Shown in pieces: positions 1-9,092 of a stretch of 35,251 nt of DNA. The position numbers and the translations under genes are program-made. The stretch is taken from assembly GCA_003552665.1 (NCBI GenBank), contig PUNW01000166.1, positions 1 to 35,251 on the forward strand. Reading direction: 5' to 3'. The DNA comes from Spirochaetaceae bacterium (lineage in GTDB: Bacteria; Spirochaetota; Spirochaetia; DSM-27196; SLAA01). The notes beneath the pieces are model-generated. The model was not told where the DNA came from. It ran no database searches and was given only the letters and a program-made list of their open reading frames with translations. Positions within the stretch are counted from its first letter, which is position 1. The number at the start of each line of letters is the position of its first letter.

Positions 1-564
1 CGTGAGCCGGACCTGGTGGTGCTCGATCTGATGTTACCGGAGATCGACGGCATCGAGGTGTGCCGCCGCCTGCGGCGTGAGAGTGACGCGCTGGTTGTGA
101 TGTTGACCGCGCGGACCACCGAGCAGGACAAGCTCGCCGGACTGGACGGGGGCGCCGATGATTACGTCGTCAAACCGTTCAGCCCTCGCGAGCTCGCGGC
201 GCGAGTGCGAGCTGTTCTCCGACGGTTGCCGTTGGAAATGACGCTTCGCGGACCGCCAGTGATGGATCACGGCCCGCTTTTGGTCGACTTGGAGCGGCAC
301 AAAGCTGAGCTCAACGGTGAAGAGCTGCGGCTTACACCGGTGGAGTTCCGGTTGCTCGCGTTGCTGATGCGAGAGCGAGGACGAGTTCTTACCCGGGCGC
401 AGCTGGTGGAGCGGGCCTTCGGTCATGATTACGAGGGGTTGGAGCGCACTATCGACGTTCATATTCTCAACCTGCGCCGGAAAGTGGAGCCGGACCCGTC
501 ACGCCCGACGCTGATCAAGACGGTCTATGGGGTGGGGTATACCTTTACGGAGGGCGCGGCATGA
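1..564 (+). CDS. OmpR/PhoB-family response regulator (5' end outside window)
   Basis: Open in frame from base 1 (REPDLVVLDLMLPEIDG); receiver motifs (D in VLDLMLP, KPFSPREL) and a C-terminal winged helix (LTPVEFRLLALLMRERGRVLTRAQL...IDVHILNLRRKVEPDP...TVYGVGYTF). Confidence 0.93.
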   Translation, partial: REPDLVVLDLMLPEIDGIEVCRRLRRESDALVVMLTARTTEQDKLAGLDGGADDYVVKPFSPRELAARVRAVLRRLPLEMTLRGPPVMDHGPLLVDLERHKAELNGEELRLTPVEFRLLALLMRERGRVLTRAQLVERAFGHDYEGLERTIDVHILNLRRKVEPDPSRPTLIKTVYGVGYTFTEGAA

Positions 565-1925
565 TGCACCGGTTGCAGGTTCGGCTGTTCGCGGCCTTTC
601 TGCTGGTGATCATCGTAGTGGTGATTACGATTCTCTTGCTCGTCCTTCCGGCGGCGGAGCAGGAAATCGAGACGTATGCGCAGCGTACCGGACGGCTGCA
701 ACTTGCGCGGATGCACCACTGGCTGCTCGGCTATCACTCTGCTCGCGGCAGCTGGAGCGGGGTGCAGCCTTTCGTCGAAGAGATGGGGGTTTTGTACGGT
801 CAATGGGTTGTGCTGGCCGCCGAAGACGGCACGGTCGTCGCCGACTCGCGGAACATGCTGTTCGGACAACCTTTCACTGAGGAGTGGACCGAAGTGGTCC
901 TGCGTGGGAGGGACAACGAGCGCATTCTGGGCGTATTGTACGTCAGCGCCGAGTCGGGGATTGATGAGGCGTTTGCGCGAAATCTTCGCGATTCGCTCGG
1001 ATACTTCCTGTTTTGGGGTGCGTTGACCGCGCTCGGAGCTGCGATTGTGCTGACGGTGCTACTGTCGCGGGCGATCTCGGCGCCGGTGCGCCAGCTGGCC
1101 GAATCGGCGATCAGGGCCGGCAAAGGTGACCTCTCGGTCAGGGTGCCGGGTTCGTTCCGCGGCGAAATCGGGGAGCTCGCACGGTCTTTTAACGGCATGA
1201 TCGCCGATCTGGGGCGTGCGGCCGAGCTGCGGCGCAATCTCGTCGCGGATACCGCGCATGAGCTGCGTACGCCGCTGTCGAATATTCGCGGTTACCTCGA
1301 GGCAATGAAAGACGAGGTGGTGGAGCCGCAGGACGCGCTCGCCTCGGTGGAGGAAGATGTGGGAATGCTGGCGCGCCTGGTTGACGATCTGCAGGAGCTC
1401 GCGCTTGCGGAATCCGGGGCGCTGGGGCTCCATCTTGAGCCTGAGAACCTGGTAACGGTGATACGGCGTTGTGTCGCAAACCTTCACGCGCGGGCCGCAG
1501 CCCGGGGGGTTGCGCTTCATCTGGAGCTTCAGGAAGAGCTCCCGCCGGTGATGATTGATTTCCAACGGATCACGCAGGTTGTTCACAATCTGCTGGTGAA
1601 CGCGTTGGTGCACACCGAGCGCGGCGATCGCATCGTTGTCGCCGCCCGCCGCATCGACGGGGTTGTTGAGATGCGCGTAACCGACACCGGAGAAGGAATC
1701 CCGGAAGCGGACCGCGTGAACGTGTTCGAGCGTTTCTACCGGGTGGACCGCTCACGAACACGCGCGACGGGAGGAACCGGGCTTGGTTTGACGATATCCA
1801 AACAGCTGGTGGAAGCGCATGGCGGGCGGATATGCGCGGAACCGAACGAGCCGCGCGGCAGCATCTTCGTCGTCGAGCTGCCGCTGGCCGGCTACGGTCC
1901 GAAAACGGACTCTATGATTTCCTGA
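561..1925 (+). CDS. Membrane sensor histidine kinase (TM-periplasmic-TM-HAMP-HisKA-HATPase_c)
   Basis: Overlaps the RR stop by 4 bp; HAMP (SRAISAPVRQLAESA), H-box DTAHELRTPLSNIRGYLE, N-box NLLVNALVHT, G-boxes DTGEGIP and GGTGLGLTISKQLV. Confidence 0.94.
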   Translation: MMHRLQVRLFAAFLLVIIVVVITILLLVLPAAEQEIETYAQRTGRLQLARMHHWLLGYHSARGSWSGVQPFVEEMGVLYGQWVVLAAEDGTVVADSRNMLFGQPFTEEWTEVVLRGRDNERILGVLYVSAESGIDEAFARNLRDSLGYFLFWGALTALGAAIVLTVLLSRAISAPVRQLAESAIRAGKGDLSVRVPGSFRGEIGELARSFNGMIADLGRAAELRRNLVADTAHELRTPLSNIRGYLEAMKDEVVEPQDALASVEEDVGMLARLVDDLQELALAESGALGLHLEPENLVTVIRRCVANLHARAAARGVALHLELQEELPPVMIDFQRITQVVHNLLVNALVHTERGDRIVVAARRIDGVVEMRVTDTGEGIPEADRVNVFERFYRVDRSRTRATGGTGLGLTISKQLVEAHGGRICAEPNEPRGSIFVVELPLAGYGPKTDSMIS

Positions 1926-2302
1926 AGGCGGCCACGTTCGATCGGCTTGGTCAAAAAGCCGTCCATACCGGCCTCGCGGCAACGCTCGTCCTCTCCGGCC
2001 GCCACCCCGGCGGTCAAAGCGACGATCGACGGCGCTTCCCCGCCGGCCGCTGCCAGTTCGATGATCTCTGCGGTCGCCTGATACCCATCGGTATGCGGCA
2101 TCTGCAGATCCATGAAGATCAACTGAGGGCGGTGGTCCCGAAATAGCTCCACTGCCGCCGCTCCGTCGGTGGCTTCGATGATCTGTGCCTGCGGCAGGAT
2201 GTTCGAAACCATCTTGCGCGCTACCAGAAGGTTGATGCGGTCATCCTCGGCAACCATGATCACCGGCTGCCGCTTTTCCGGTTGGTGTTGTTTTTCGTGC
2301 AT
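1892..2302 (-). CDS. Stand-alone response-regulator receiver protein
   Basis: Single REC domain: VAEDDRINLLVARKMV, LIFMDLQMPHTDGYQ, ALTAG, LTKPIE; no output domain. Confidence 0.88.
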   Translation of the reverse strand: MHEKQHQPEKRQPVIMVAEDDRINLLVARKMVSNILPQAQIIEATDGAAAVELFRDHRPQLIFMDLQMPHTDGYQATAEIIELAAAGGEAPSIVALTAGVAAGEDERCREAGMDGFLTKPIERGRLQEIIESVFGP

Positions 2303-2416
2303 ACGTTGTTATGCGTGCCTATTTGCGACAAAAGTTGGGCCCGCCGTCGCGCGCTCGAGAAGGTGAGCACACGCACGAACGGCAGGCCCGGCAAATGTGG
2401 TTAGCGCTTTCGAGCG

Positions 2417-3724
2417 CTAATTGGCCCAGCTGGCCGCATCAACATCATTCTCGGTCTTCGCAACCGCGCACGTGACCGCCATGTCTCCGGTCACGTTCAA
2501 CCCGGTGCGCCCCATGTCGAGGATCGCGTCGATTCCGAGGATCATCGCATAAGCGAGCGCCTGCGGCGTCCCCTCGGTTACCGGCAGCCCGACTGCGTTC
2601 AGGACCATCAGGAGCATGATTGCGCCCGCGCCGGGAACGCCGGCGGTTCCGATCGAGGCCAACACCGCGGTTACCACTACCATCACCTGCTGCGCGATGG
2701 TAAGCGGCAGGCCGATCGCGTTGGCAATGAACAGTGCACAGACCGCCATGTAGATCGCGGTTCCATCCATGTTGATGGTGGCACCCAGCGGGAGGCTGAA
2801 CGAGTAAGTCGGCCGACCGACGCCCATTCCCTCGGAAACGTTACGCATCGTGACCGGGAGGGTACCGCCCGAGGAACGGCTGACAAATGCCGTCACCATC
2901 GCTTCGCGTCCGCGCTTGAGAAACTTCGGCAAGCTGAAGCCGAATCCCTTCAGGATACCTCCGTACACCAGCAAGAGGTGCAGGACGAGCGCGAGGTAGA
3001 CCGCCAGAGTGACGATGGCAAGCGGCCCGACCACCTCAGCACCCTGCCTTCCGAATACAACCGCGATCAACGCGAACACACCGATCGGCGCGTACTGCAG
3101 CACTCCACGCACGACCTTGAACATGATCTCCGCACCTCCGTCGAAGAAGCGGAAGATCAGGTCGGCGGCCGATTTCAGCCGTTCGTCATCGCTCGCCTGC
3201 AGATAGGACAGCCCGAGACCAAAGACCAGCGCGAAGAAGATGATCTGCAGGACTGCTCCTTCGGCCATTGCGGAGATCGGGTTGGTCGGTACGATTTCGA
3301 GCAGCGTGTTCACCAACGATGGCGCTTCTACGTCGCGAGCCGCTCCGTCTTCTATGACCGCGATGTCCACGCCGGAACCCACTCGGAAGACATTTCCGAT
3401 GATGAGCCCGATCACGATGGCTACTGCGGATGTCACGAGATAGAACAGTACCGTCTTCACCCCGATACGACCAAGGCGAGCCGGGCTGACGCTTGCAGCA
3501 CCTACGACCAAGGTGAAGAAGATCACCGGGACCACGATCATCTGCAGTAAGCGGACGAACAAGCGGCCGAGAGGTTCAATCACTTCAATCGCGGGTCCTA
3601 CAATAAGCCCGACCACCGCACCGGCGACCAAGCCAATCAGGATGCGCATAAGCAGGTTCGTTTTGAAGTACCAGTCGAGCATCCCACCCTTACCTGGAGA
3701 TTGTGAACTCATATCTCCCTCCAA
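2417..3724 (-). CDS. Dicarboxylate/amino acid:cation (Na+ or H+) symporter, DAACS family
   Basis: Characteristic motifs SRSSGGTLPVTMRN, LGATINMDGTAIYM, GTAGVPGAGAIML, DMGRTGLNVTGDM; hydrophobic throughout. Confidence 0.93.
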   Translation of the reverse strand: MEGDMSSQSPGKGGMLDWYFKTNLLMRILIGLVAGAVVGLIVGPAIEVIEPLGRLFVRLLQMIVVPVIFFTLVVGAASVSPARLGRIGVKTVLFYLVTSAVAIVIGLIIGNVFRVGSGVDIAVIEDGAARDVEAPSLVNTLLEIVPTNPISAMAEGAVLQIIFFALVFGLGLSYLQASDDERLKSAADLIFRFFDGGAEIMFKVVRGVLQYAPIGVFALIAVVFGRQGAEVVGPLAIVTLAVYLALVLHLLLVYGGILKGFGFSLPKFLKRGREAMVTAFVSRSSGGTLPVTMRNVSEGMGVGRPTYSFSLPLGATINMDGTAIYMAVCALFIANAIGLPLTIAQQVMVVVTAVLASIGTAGVPGAGAIMLLMVLNAVGLPVTEGTPQALAYAMILGIDAILDMGRTGLNVTGDMAVTCAVAKTENDVDAASWAN

Positions 3725-3734
3725 CAGGTTTATT

Positions 3735-3757
3735 TAGCTCAGACAACGTCTGAGCTA
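3735..3757. promoter_or_regulatory. Perfect 10-bp inverted repeat (TAGCTCAGAC-AAC-GTCTGAGCTA), candidate operator upstream of the symporter
   Basis: Read directly; lies 11 bp upstream of the symporter start in the divergent intergenic region. Confidence 0.5.
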
Positions 3758-3903
3758 TTGTTTCAAAAAGCCGTGTGAATAATTGGCGAATAATGCAGTC
3801 TGCACCCGGTATGCTGCCACGTCAAGCAAATTTGTAACCGCATATGCGTTAAGCTATCGCATCGGTTTTAGACGGTGTATACTGAGCTTATCAGGAGGCT
3901 GCT

Positions 3904-4725
3904 ATGGGTGTGATTACGTTGTCCCGGGAGCTCGGGAGCCACGGCGACCGAATCGCCGAGCAGTTGGCCGAGAGGCTTGGGTACCGCTTCGTTAACAAGG
4001 CGGAGATAGAACGCGTGCTGCGCGAGGATGGGGTTCCCGAGAGCAGTATCGAGAAGTTCGACGAAAAGCACCCCGGTTTCTGGCAACGCTTCTCTCGCGA
4101 CCGCGACCATTACCTGCATTTGCTCAGCTACACAATCTCACGCTACGCCTACGAGGGAAACTGCGTGATTCTCGGTCGCGGCAGTCAGGTGCTGCTTTCG
4201 CATCTTCCGTGCGTATTGAATCTCCGGATTACGGCGCCGCTCGAGGTGCGGGTCGACAATGTGGCTCGGGAGTTCGGCTACACACACCAGGAAGCGGAGC
4301 ACATGGTGCACCACAGCGACCGCGATCGCGCCGGGTTCCACCGCTTTTTCTTCAACGTGAGCTGGACGAACGCCGAGCTCTACGATCTGGTTCTGAATAC
4401 CGAGTATCTCGACGTTGAAGCGGTCGTCGATGTGGTAAGTCATGCGCTCGCGGCTCTTCAGCGCCCCGATTATGTGAGTGAAACCGACGAGAAGCTGGGA
4501 AATCTGTTCCTGGAGATGCGGGTAATTACCCAGATCGTGTATCAGGAAGGGGTGCCGGTACAGAATCTCACCGTCACCGCTGAACAGGGGAAAGTGCACC
4601 TGCGCGGCATGGTGAGCGCCGAGGAGGACGTCCGCCTGGTCGAGGAGTCGGCTCGCCGGGTGGAGGGAGTGAAGGCGGTGAGCTCTGCGGTCTATTACGT
4701 GCCGCCGAACACCAGTATCAGGTGA
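3904..4725 (+). CDS. Cytidylate kinase-like protein with C-terminal BON-like domain
   Basis: N-terminus MGVITLSRELGSHGDRIAEQLAERLGYRFVNKAEIE typical of the cytidylate-kinase-like family; C-terminus VQNLTVTAEQGKVHLRGMVSAEEDVRLVEESARRVEGVKAVSSAV resembles BON; AGGAGG-type RBS upstream. Confidence 0.78.
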   Translation: MGVITLSRELGSHGDRIAEQLAERLGYRFVNKAEIERVLREDGVPESSIEKFDEKHPGFWQRFSRDRDHYLHLLSYTISRYAYEGNCVILGRGSQVLLSHLPCVLNLRITAPLEVRVDNVAREFGYTHQEAEHMVHHSDRDRAGFHRFFFNVSWTNAELYDLVLNTEYLDVEAVVDVVSHALAALQRPDYVSETDEKLGNLFLEMRVITQIVYQEGVPVQNLTVTAEQGKVHLRGMVSAEEDVRLVEESARRVEGVKAVSSAVYYVPPNTSIR

Positions 4726-4787
4726 GCGGGCGCCCTGTCGGGCGCACCACAAGCGGGACCGACAGAGGACCGCGAAAATACGACAAA

Positions 4788-4810
4788 AAGGCCGCGCAGA
4801 GCGCGGCCTT
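4788..4810 (-). terminator. Intrinsic terminator (AAGGCCGCGC-AGA-GCGCGGCCTT), best oriented for the minus-strand gene
   Basis: Perfect 10-bp stem; minus-strand reading continues into TTTTT; sits between convergent gene ends. Confidence 0.85.
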
Positions 4811-4854
4811 CGTTCGCTTAGGTTAGCTAGCGGTAGCTTAGCGTGAGCTCGGGC

Positions 4855-5724
4855 TTACGGAATCCAGGACTCCACCCGTTCGCGGTTCTCCGCTACCCAG
4901 CGCTCGGCGGTTTCGATCGGCTCGGCCCCGTCCTCTTCGTTCCACAGCAGAATCTCGCCGAGCTCGTCGAGGGACCAGTAGAAATTGTCGAGGAACTGGT
5001 GTACTTCGGGCATCTCTTCAGCCAGTCCTTCACGCGCGACTGCGCTGACGTGTTCCTCGCCTCCGAAGGATTCCTCGGGGTCTTCGAGGTACTTCAGGTC
5101 AAAAGCGGCTTCTTTCCAGTGCGGAGTCCACCCCGTGAGCACGATCCAGTCGCCGTTCTCATAGGCATTGCTGAGTGCGGCGGTCATGCTGGCATCGCTT
5201 CCTTCCACCAGGGTCAACTCGAGTCCGTAGTCATCGATCGCCCGTTCAGCCGCGGCCATGATGCCGGCGCCCGGGTCAATACCGATGATCTCGCCGCCGA
5301 ACTCATCCTGATAGTCGTTGAGATCGGCGATGCTGTCGACTTCCTCCACATAGGCGGGAACCATAAGCCCGATGCGAGCGCCTTCGATGGTGGGGCTGAG
5401 TAGATCAACCCGATCCTCGGTTTGCTCGAGGTAGGCCCCGTGCGTCCCCGGCAGCCAGGCGGCAAGCATGCCATCCGCATCTCCGGCGGCAATCCCTTCC
5501 CACATCGCTGCTGCGCTGACCGAGATCACGTTGACCTCGTAGCCCATCTCCTCGAGTACGATCTGAGCGACGTACGTAGTCGCGATCGCATCAGCCCATT
5601 CCACGTAGAGAAGGTCAACTTCGCCCGCAGGTTCGGCTTCTTCGGCCCCGGCCGAAAACACCACCGCCAGCGGGACGGCGACGAGTAAAATCGCAACTGC
5701 TGCCGCAAGAATCGTTTTCTTCAT
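4855..5724 (-). CDS. Glycine betaine/proline-type ABC transporter substrate-binding protein (OpuAC-like)
   Basis: Signal peptide MKKTILAAAVAILLVAVPLAVVFSAGAEE; LLYVEWADAIATTYVAQIVLEEMGYEV, LTGWTPHWKEAAFDLKYLEDPEE; AGGAGG RBS before the ATG at 5724. Confidence 0.88.
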   Translation of the reverse strand: MKKTILAAAVAILLVAVPLAVVFSAGAEEAEPAGEVDLLYVEWADAIATTYVAQIVLEEMGYEVNVISVSAAAMWEGIAAGDADGMLAAWLPGTHGAYLEQTEDRVDLLSPTIEGARIGLMVPAYVEEVDSIADLNDYQDEFGGEIIGIDPGAGIMAAAERAIDDYGLELTLVEGSDASMTAALSNAYENGDWIVLTGWTPHWKEAAFDLKYLEDPEESFGGEEHVSAVAREGLAEEMPEVHQFLDNFYWSLDELGEILLWNEEDGAEPIETAERWVAENRERVESWIP

Positions 5725-5803
5725 GTACATTCCTCCTTGAACTACGCACGTCATGCGCGAAACGCTCGAGTGCCCATCATCGCTGACGCGCGGGTTGGAA
5801 GGA

Positions 5804-5832
5804 AATATACAATACTTATAGCTGCAATGCAA
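5804..5832 (-). promoter_or_regulatory. Sigma70-type promoter for the OpuAC-like gene
   Basis: On the minus strand TTGCAT - 17 bp - TATATT. Confidence 0.55.
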
Positions 5833-5859
5833 GACTTCTGAACAAAAATATTCGCAAAA

Positions 5860-5885
5860 CCAATAGTACGCACTGAAACTATTGG
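5860..5885 (-). terminator. Candidate intrinsic terminator of the U32 gene
   Basis: CCAATAG...CTATTGG stem overlapping the U32 stop codon, followed on the minus strand by TTTTGCG. Confidence 0.5.
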
Positions 5886-7219
5886 GGCTGTACCGCTCGC
5901 AGCAGCCATCCCGGCGCCGGATGGAGTCGGGGTCGTCGTACGCGGTCAATCTGAATATGCCCGGCCGACTGATTCACCAATCTCTCCACGGGCTTACCCT
6001 CGAGCGTCAGTAGGCGAAACTCGCCGGGCTGCACCGAGGTAGCCATCTCGTGCGGCCCGAGGAGCTCAAATCCACGGTCGCTGTGTATGGTGTTCTTAAC
6101 GTCGACATAGAGCGGCGTGCTCCAGCGAGCGGTTTCGGCACCGCGGGCACCAGGGCGCTCCGCCTGATCCGCTTCGTGAGCGGCTTGCAGAGGCGCGCAC
6201 CGCGCTGCCGGTTGCTCCGTCCGGCACTCGGGCTGCGCCGGGGCTTCGATACTGCCGAGGAACAGGTGCGTCTGCCGGTAACTGCCGAGGGCCGGCTGGT
6301 CGAACGCCTCACGCCCAAAATAGAAACCGGTTGAGTATTCACGATGACTGACCGCGAAGAGATCGTCCCGGAACGGGTTCCGGTCTGCAGGATGGTCGAG
6401 CGCATAGCGATAGGCGCGTGTTACGACCGCGACGTAGTAGAGGCTCTTGATGCGTCCTTCGATCTTCAGGCTATCGACTCCGGCGGAACGCAAGTCTGCC
6501 AGATGGTCGATCATGCAGATATCCTTGCTCGACATCAGCGTGGTGAAGCCGCCGCCGGCGGTTTCACCGGTTTCGACCGGGAGGTACTCGCCCGGACGTT
6601 GCTCTTCTTCCAGCGCGAGCCGATAGCTCCAGCGGCAACTGTGGGCACAATCGCCTTGATTGGCCGAACGGTCGGCCGCCCATTTCGAGAGGAAGCAGCG
6701 TCCGGAGTAAGCGATGCAGACCGCCCCGTGTACGAATACCTCGAGCTCCAGCTCCGGGACGCGGTCCTTGATCGCCGCGATCTCTGAAAGCGAGAGCTCC
6801 CGGCCCGGCACGATCCTGCTGAAGCCCATGCGGTAGTACATCCGTGCCGCTTCCGGGTTCGTGCAGTTCGCCTGGGTGCTCAAGTGCAGCGGCAGATCGG
6901 GAAAGCGCCGCTGCAGGAGCGAGACCACACCGATATCGCTGACGATAAATGCGTCGAACGGATACTCGGCGATGCGTTCGAGGGACGCCTCGAGCGCGCC
7001 GAGGTCGGCGTTGTGAAAGTAGATGTTGAGCGCGCAGTAGAGCTTGCGGTCGCCCTTCAACGCCCGAATCTGTGCCGGGCTTTCAGCGCGCTCGTCATCG
7101 ATGTTCTCGGCGTTGGCTCGTAGACTGAAGCCGGGTAACCCCATATAGGCCGCATCGGCCCCGTACCGATAGGCATAGCCCAGCTTGCGGGAACTCCCGG
7201 CCGGTGCAAGTAATTCCAT
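5879..7219 (-). CDS. Peptidase U32 family protein
   Basis: MELLAPAGSSRKLGYAYRYGADAAYMGLPGFSLRAN, HLSTQANCTNPEAARMYYRMGFSRIVPGRELSL, ELEVFVHGAVCIAYSGRCFLS; start at the internal ATG 7219. Confidence 0.9.
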   Translation of the reverse strand: MELLAPAGSSRKLGYAYRYGADAAYMGLPGFSLRANAENIDDERAESPAQIRALKGDRKLYCALNIYFHNADLGALEASLERIAEYPFDAFIVSDIGVVSLLQRRFPDLPLHLSTQANCTNPEAARMYYRMGFSRIVPGRELSLSEIAAIKDRVPELELEVFVHGAVCIAYSGRCFLSKWAADRSANQGDCAHSCRWSYRLALEEEQRPGEYLPVETGETAGGGFTTLMSSKDICMIDHLADLRSAGVDSLKIEGRIKSLYYVAVVTRAYRYALDHPADRNPFRDDLFAVSHREYSTGFYFGREAFDQPALGSYRQTHLFLGSIEAPAQPECRTEQPAARCAPLQAAHEADQAERPGARGAETARWSTPLYVDVKNTIHSDRGFELLGPHEMATSVQPGEFRLLTLEGKPVERLVNQSAGHIQIDRVRRPRLHPAPGWLLRAVQPQ

Positions 7220-7274
7220 CACGCAGCAGAGTACCCGATCGATGCCGATCAGTCGAGCCGTACGAGCACGGCGC

Positions 7275-7700
7275 CTACGGGTTGAGAACGACCTCGTAAC
7301 TGAGGTCGGCAATCTGTCTGAGCATCGCCGACACGCCGCAGTATTTCTCCTGTGAGAGCTTCACCGCCTTTTCGATCTTGGCGCGATCGAGCGCGTCGCC
7401 GGTGAAGAGGTAGCGAACGCGGATCGCGGTATACACCCTGGGGTGCTCCTTCGAAAGATCCCCCTCTACCTCCACCTTGAAGCTCGCATACGGCATCTGC
7501 ATCTTGGCCAGGATCGAAGCCACGTCCATCCCGGTACATCCGGCTAGCGAGGTTAACATCAAAGCTTTTGGGGTGGGGCCGTAGTCTTGCCCGCCGACCG
7601 ACGAATCGGCGTCCAGTCGAAGGTTGTGGTTCTGAAGCTGCGCGTCGAACGCGAGCCCTTCACGGTGCGTAATCTCTGTGTGGTGGGTAGCCATGCTCAA
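7275..7700 (-). CDS. OsmC family protein
   Basis: GGQDYGPTPKALMLTSLAGCTGMDVASILAKM, typical of the OsmC/YhfA family. Confidence 0.86.
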   Translation of the reverse strand: MSMATHHTEITHREGLAFDAQLQNHNLRLDADSSVGGQDYGPTPKALMLTSLAGCTGMDVASILAKMQMPYASFKVEVEGDLSKEHPRVYTAIRVRYLFTGDALDRAKIEKAVKLSQEKYCGVSAMLRQIADLSYEVVLNP

Positions 7701-7701
7701 T

Positions 7702-7932
7702 TTACCTCTTCAGCGCGCGCTCGAGATCGGCCTTGCTGAAACCAACCAGGATCTTGCCGTTGACATCGATCACCGGCACGCCCATCTGGCGCGATTTTTT
7801 GTACATTTCATCCGCTCGGCGTTCATCGCGCGCAACATTGTATTCGGTGAAGCGTATGCCCCGCTCCCTCAAGTATTGCTTGGCCGTCGTACAGTGCGAG
7901 CACGTCGGAGTAGTGTAGATTTTGACTGCCAT
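7702..7932 (-). CDS. Glutaredoxin-family protein (CxxC: CSHC)
   Basis: MAVKIYTTPTCSHCTTAKQYLRERGIRFTEYNV...GVPVIDVNGKILVGFSKADLERAL. Confidence 0.92.
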   Translation of the reverse strand: MAVKIYTTPTCSHCTTAKQYLRERGIRFTEYNVARDERRADEMYKKSRQMGVPVIDVNGKILVGFSKADLERALKR

Positions 7933-7992
7933 ACCGAACCTCCCGGATAAAGCGTTATTACATATTGAAATTACTATATAAGGCGCGTTCGG

Positions 7993-8727
7993 TCAAGCGG
8001 TGGCTGCGTTTTTCACCAGCCCTTCGAGCGGCGCGAGCACCCGCCGCACAGCGAGCGTGCCCAAGACCGCGCGTACGGCCATCACCGCGAATATGATTCC
8101 GGCCGCGGTGCGAGTTGCGGCGACAATTCGGACGAGAAAGGGGTGTTCCGGCACGGCTACAACGATCAACCAGTCGAGATTGAGGTTGCGGTACGGCAGC
8201 ACCCCGACCAGTAAGCCCCTGGTTCGGCGGGGTGGCGGGCTGGTGCCGGGTGTAGCGCGCTGTTGCTCGGCGCGCACTGTGCTCCAGGTGTCGGCAATCA
8301 CCTCGTGGCCGCTCTCAGCCGGCCGGACGCGCAGAAGCGCCCCGGAATCGTCGCGGCGAAAATTATCTGTCAGCTCGGAGTTTGCGACCAGAATCCCGGT
8401 GGTGCGTTCCACGATATACAGCGCGCCGCCTCCGCCGAGATCGATGCTGCGCAGAAACCGGCTGAGCTGCGCGAGCAGGAGATCGGTGCCGAGCACCCCG
8501 ACCAGCCGGTCGCCTTGATCGTATACCGGAAGCGAGGCCGTCACCACAAGCTCCCCGGTCTGAAAGCCGGTGAAAATCGGGCTGAAGCTGATGCCCTGCC
8601 GCTCGGTTGCAGCGGTGTACCACGGGCGCAGGCGTGGGTCGAACTCGGTCACCGCATCGATTTCTTCTATCAGATCATGTACTTCAAGCCGCGATCTCTG
8701 TACCATCTGATCGACTCGCACATCCAC
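7993..8727 (-). pseudogene. Cache-domain sensor fragment truncated at both ends
   Basis: FDPRLRPWYTAATERQGISFSPIFTGF...GVLGTDLLLAQLSRFL...YIVERTTGILVANS is dCache-like; no N-terminal TM, only a GTG start, and it stops just inside a HAMP-like start (RRVLAPLEGLVKNAATA*). Confidence 0.65.
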
Positions 8728-8990
8728 AAGTACCAGAAGCGGTTTCAGGAGCGCCTCGAGCGCATCCTCGCTGAAGGAAAGCCAGTCCGGCGTTCTTCGC
8801 GATACCGACCCACATCACGCCGCTCTGGCTTTCCGCTGTTTGCGGGACGGCGGGCTCCTGTTTCTGATCCTGGACACCGGCATGACCGAACGGGACATCA
8901 GCCGGGTCTGGAGCAGCTTCTGGCACGGCCTCGCCGGACCGGAATGAACTGCGCGGCTCCCGCCCGGCAGCGGTCAGTCTTGAGGATCCC

Positions 8991-9020
8991 TTGACAGATA
9001 TGATTCGTGGTTGGTAACGT
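8991..9020 (+). promoter_or_regulatory. Candidate sigma70 promoter for the hybrid kinase
   Basis: TTGACA - 18 bp - TAACGT. Confidence 0.4.
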
Positions 9021-9092
9021 TTGCATTTCTTGAACCGCCTACGTCACTCATCTCATTGACACGCGTCATAAGAACCTACCGGAGACCACAGT

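Noticed and set aside
2401-2420. TTAGCGCT-TTCG-AGCGCTAA as a confident intrinsic terminator of the symporter gene
   Set aside because: Perfect stem, but no T-tract on the minus strand and it overlaps the stop codon; left unassigned.
2978-3550. Long plus-strand ORFs antisense to the symporter, and similar ORFs antisense to other genes
   Set aside because: Low-complexity antisense translations typical of GC-rich DNA; the opposite strand carries a clear conserved gene.
9007-9025. Sigma54 promoter (TGGTAACGTTTGCA)
   Set aside because: GG-to-GC spacing is 8 rather than 10 bp; a sigma70-type site fits better.
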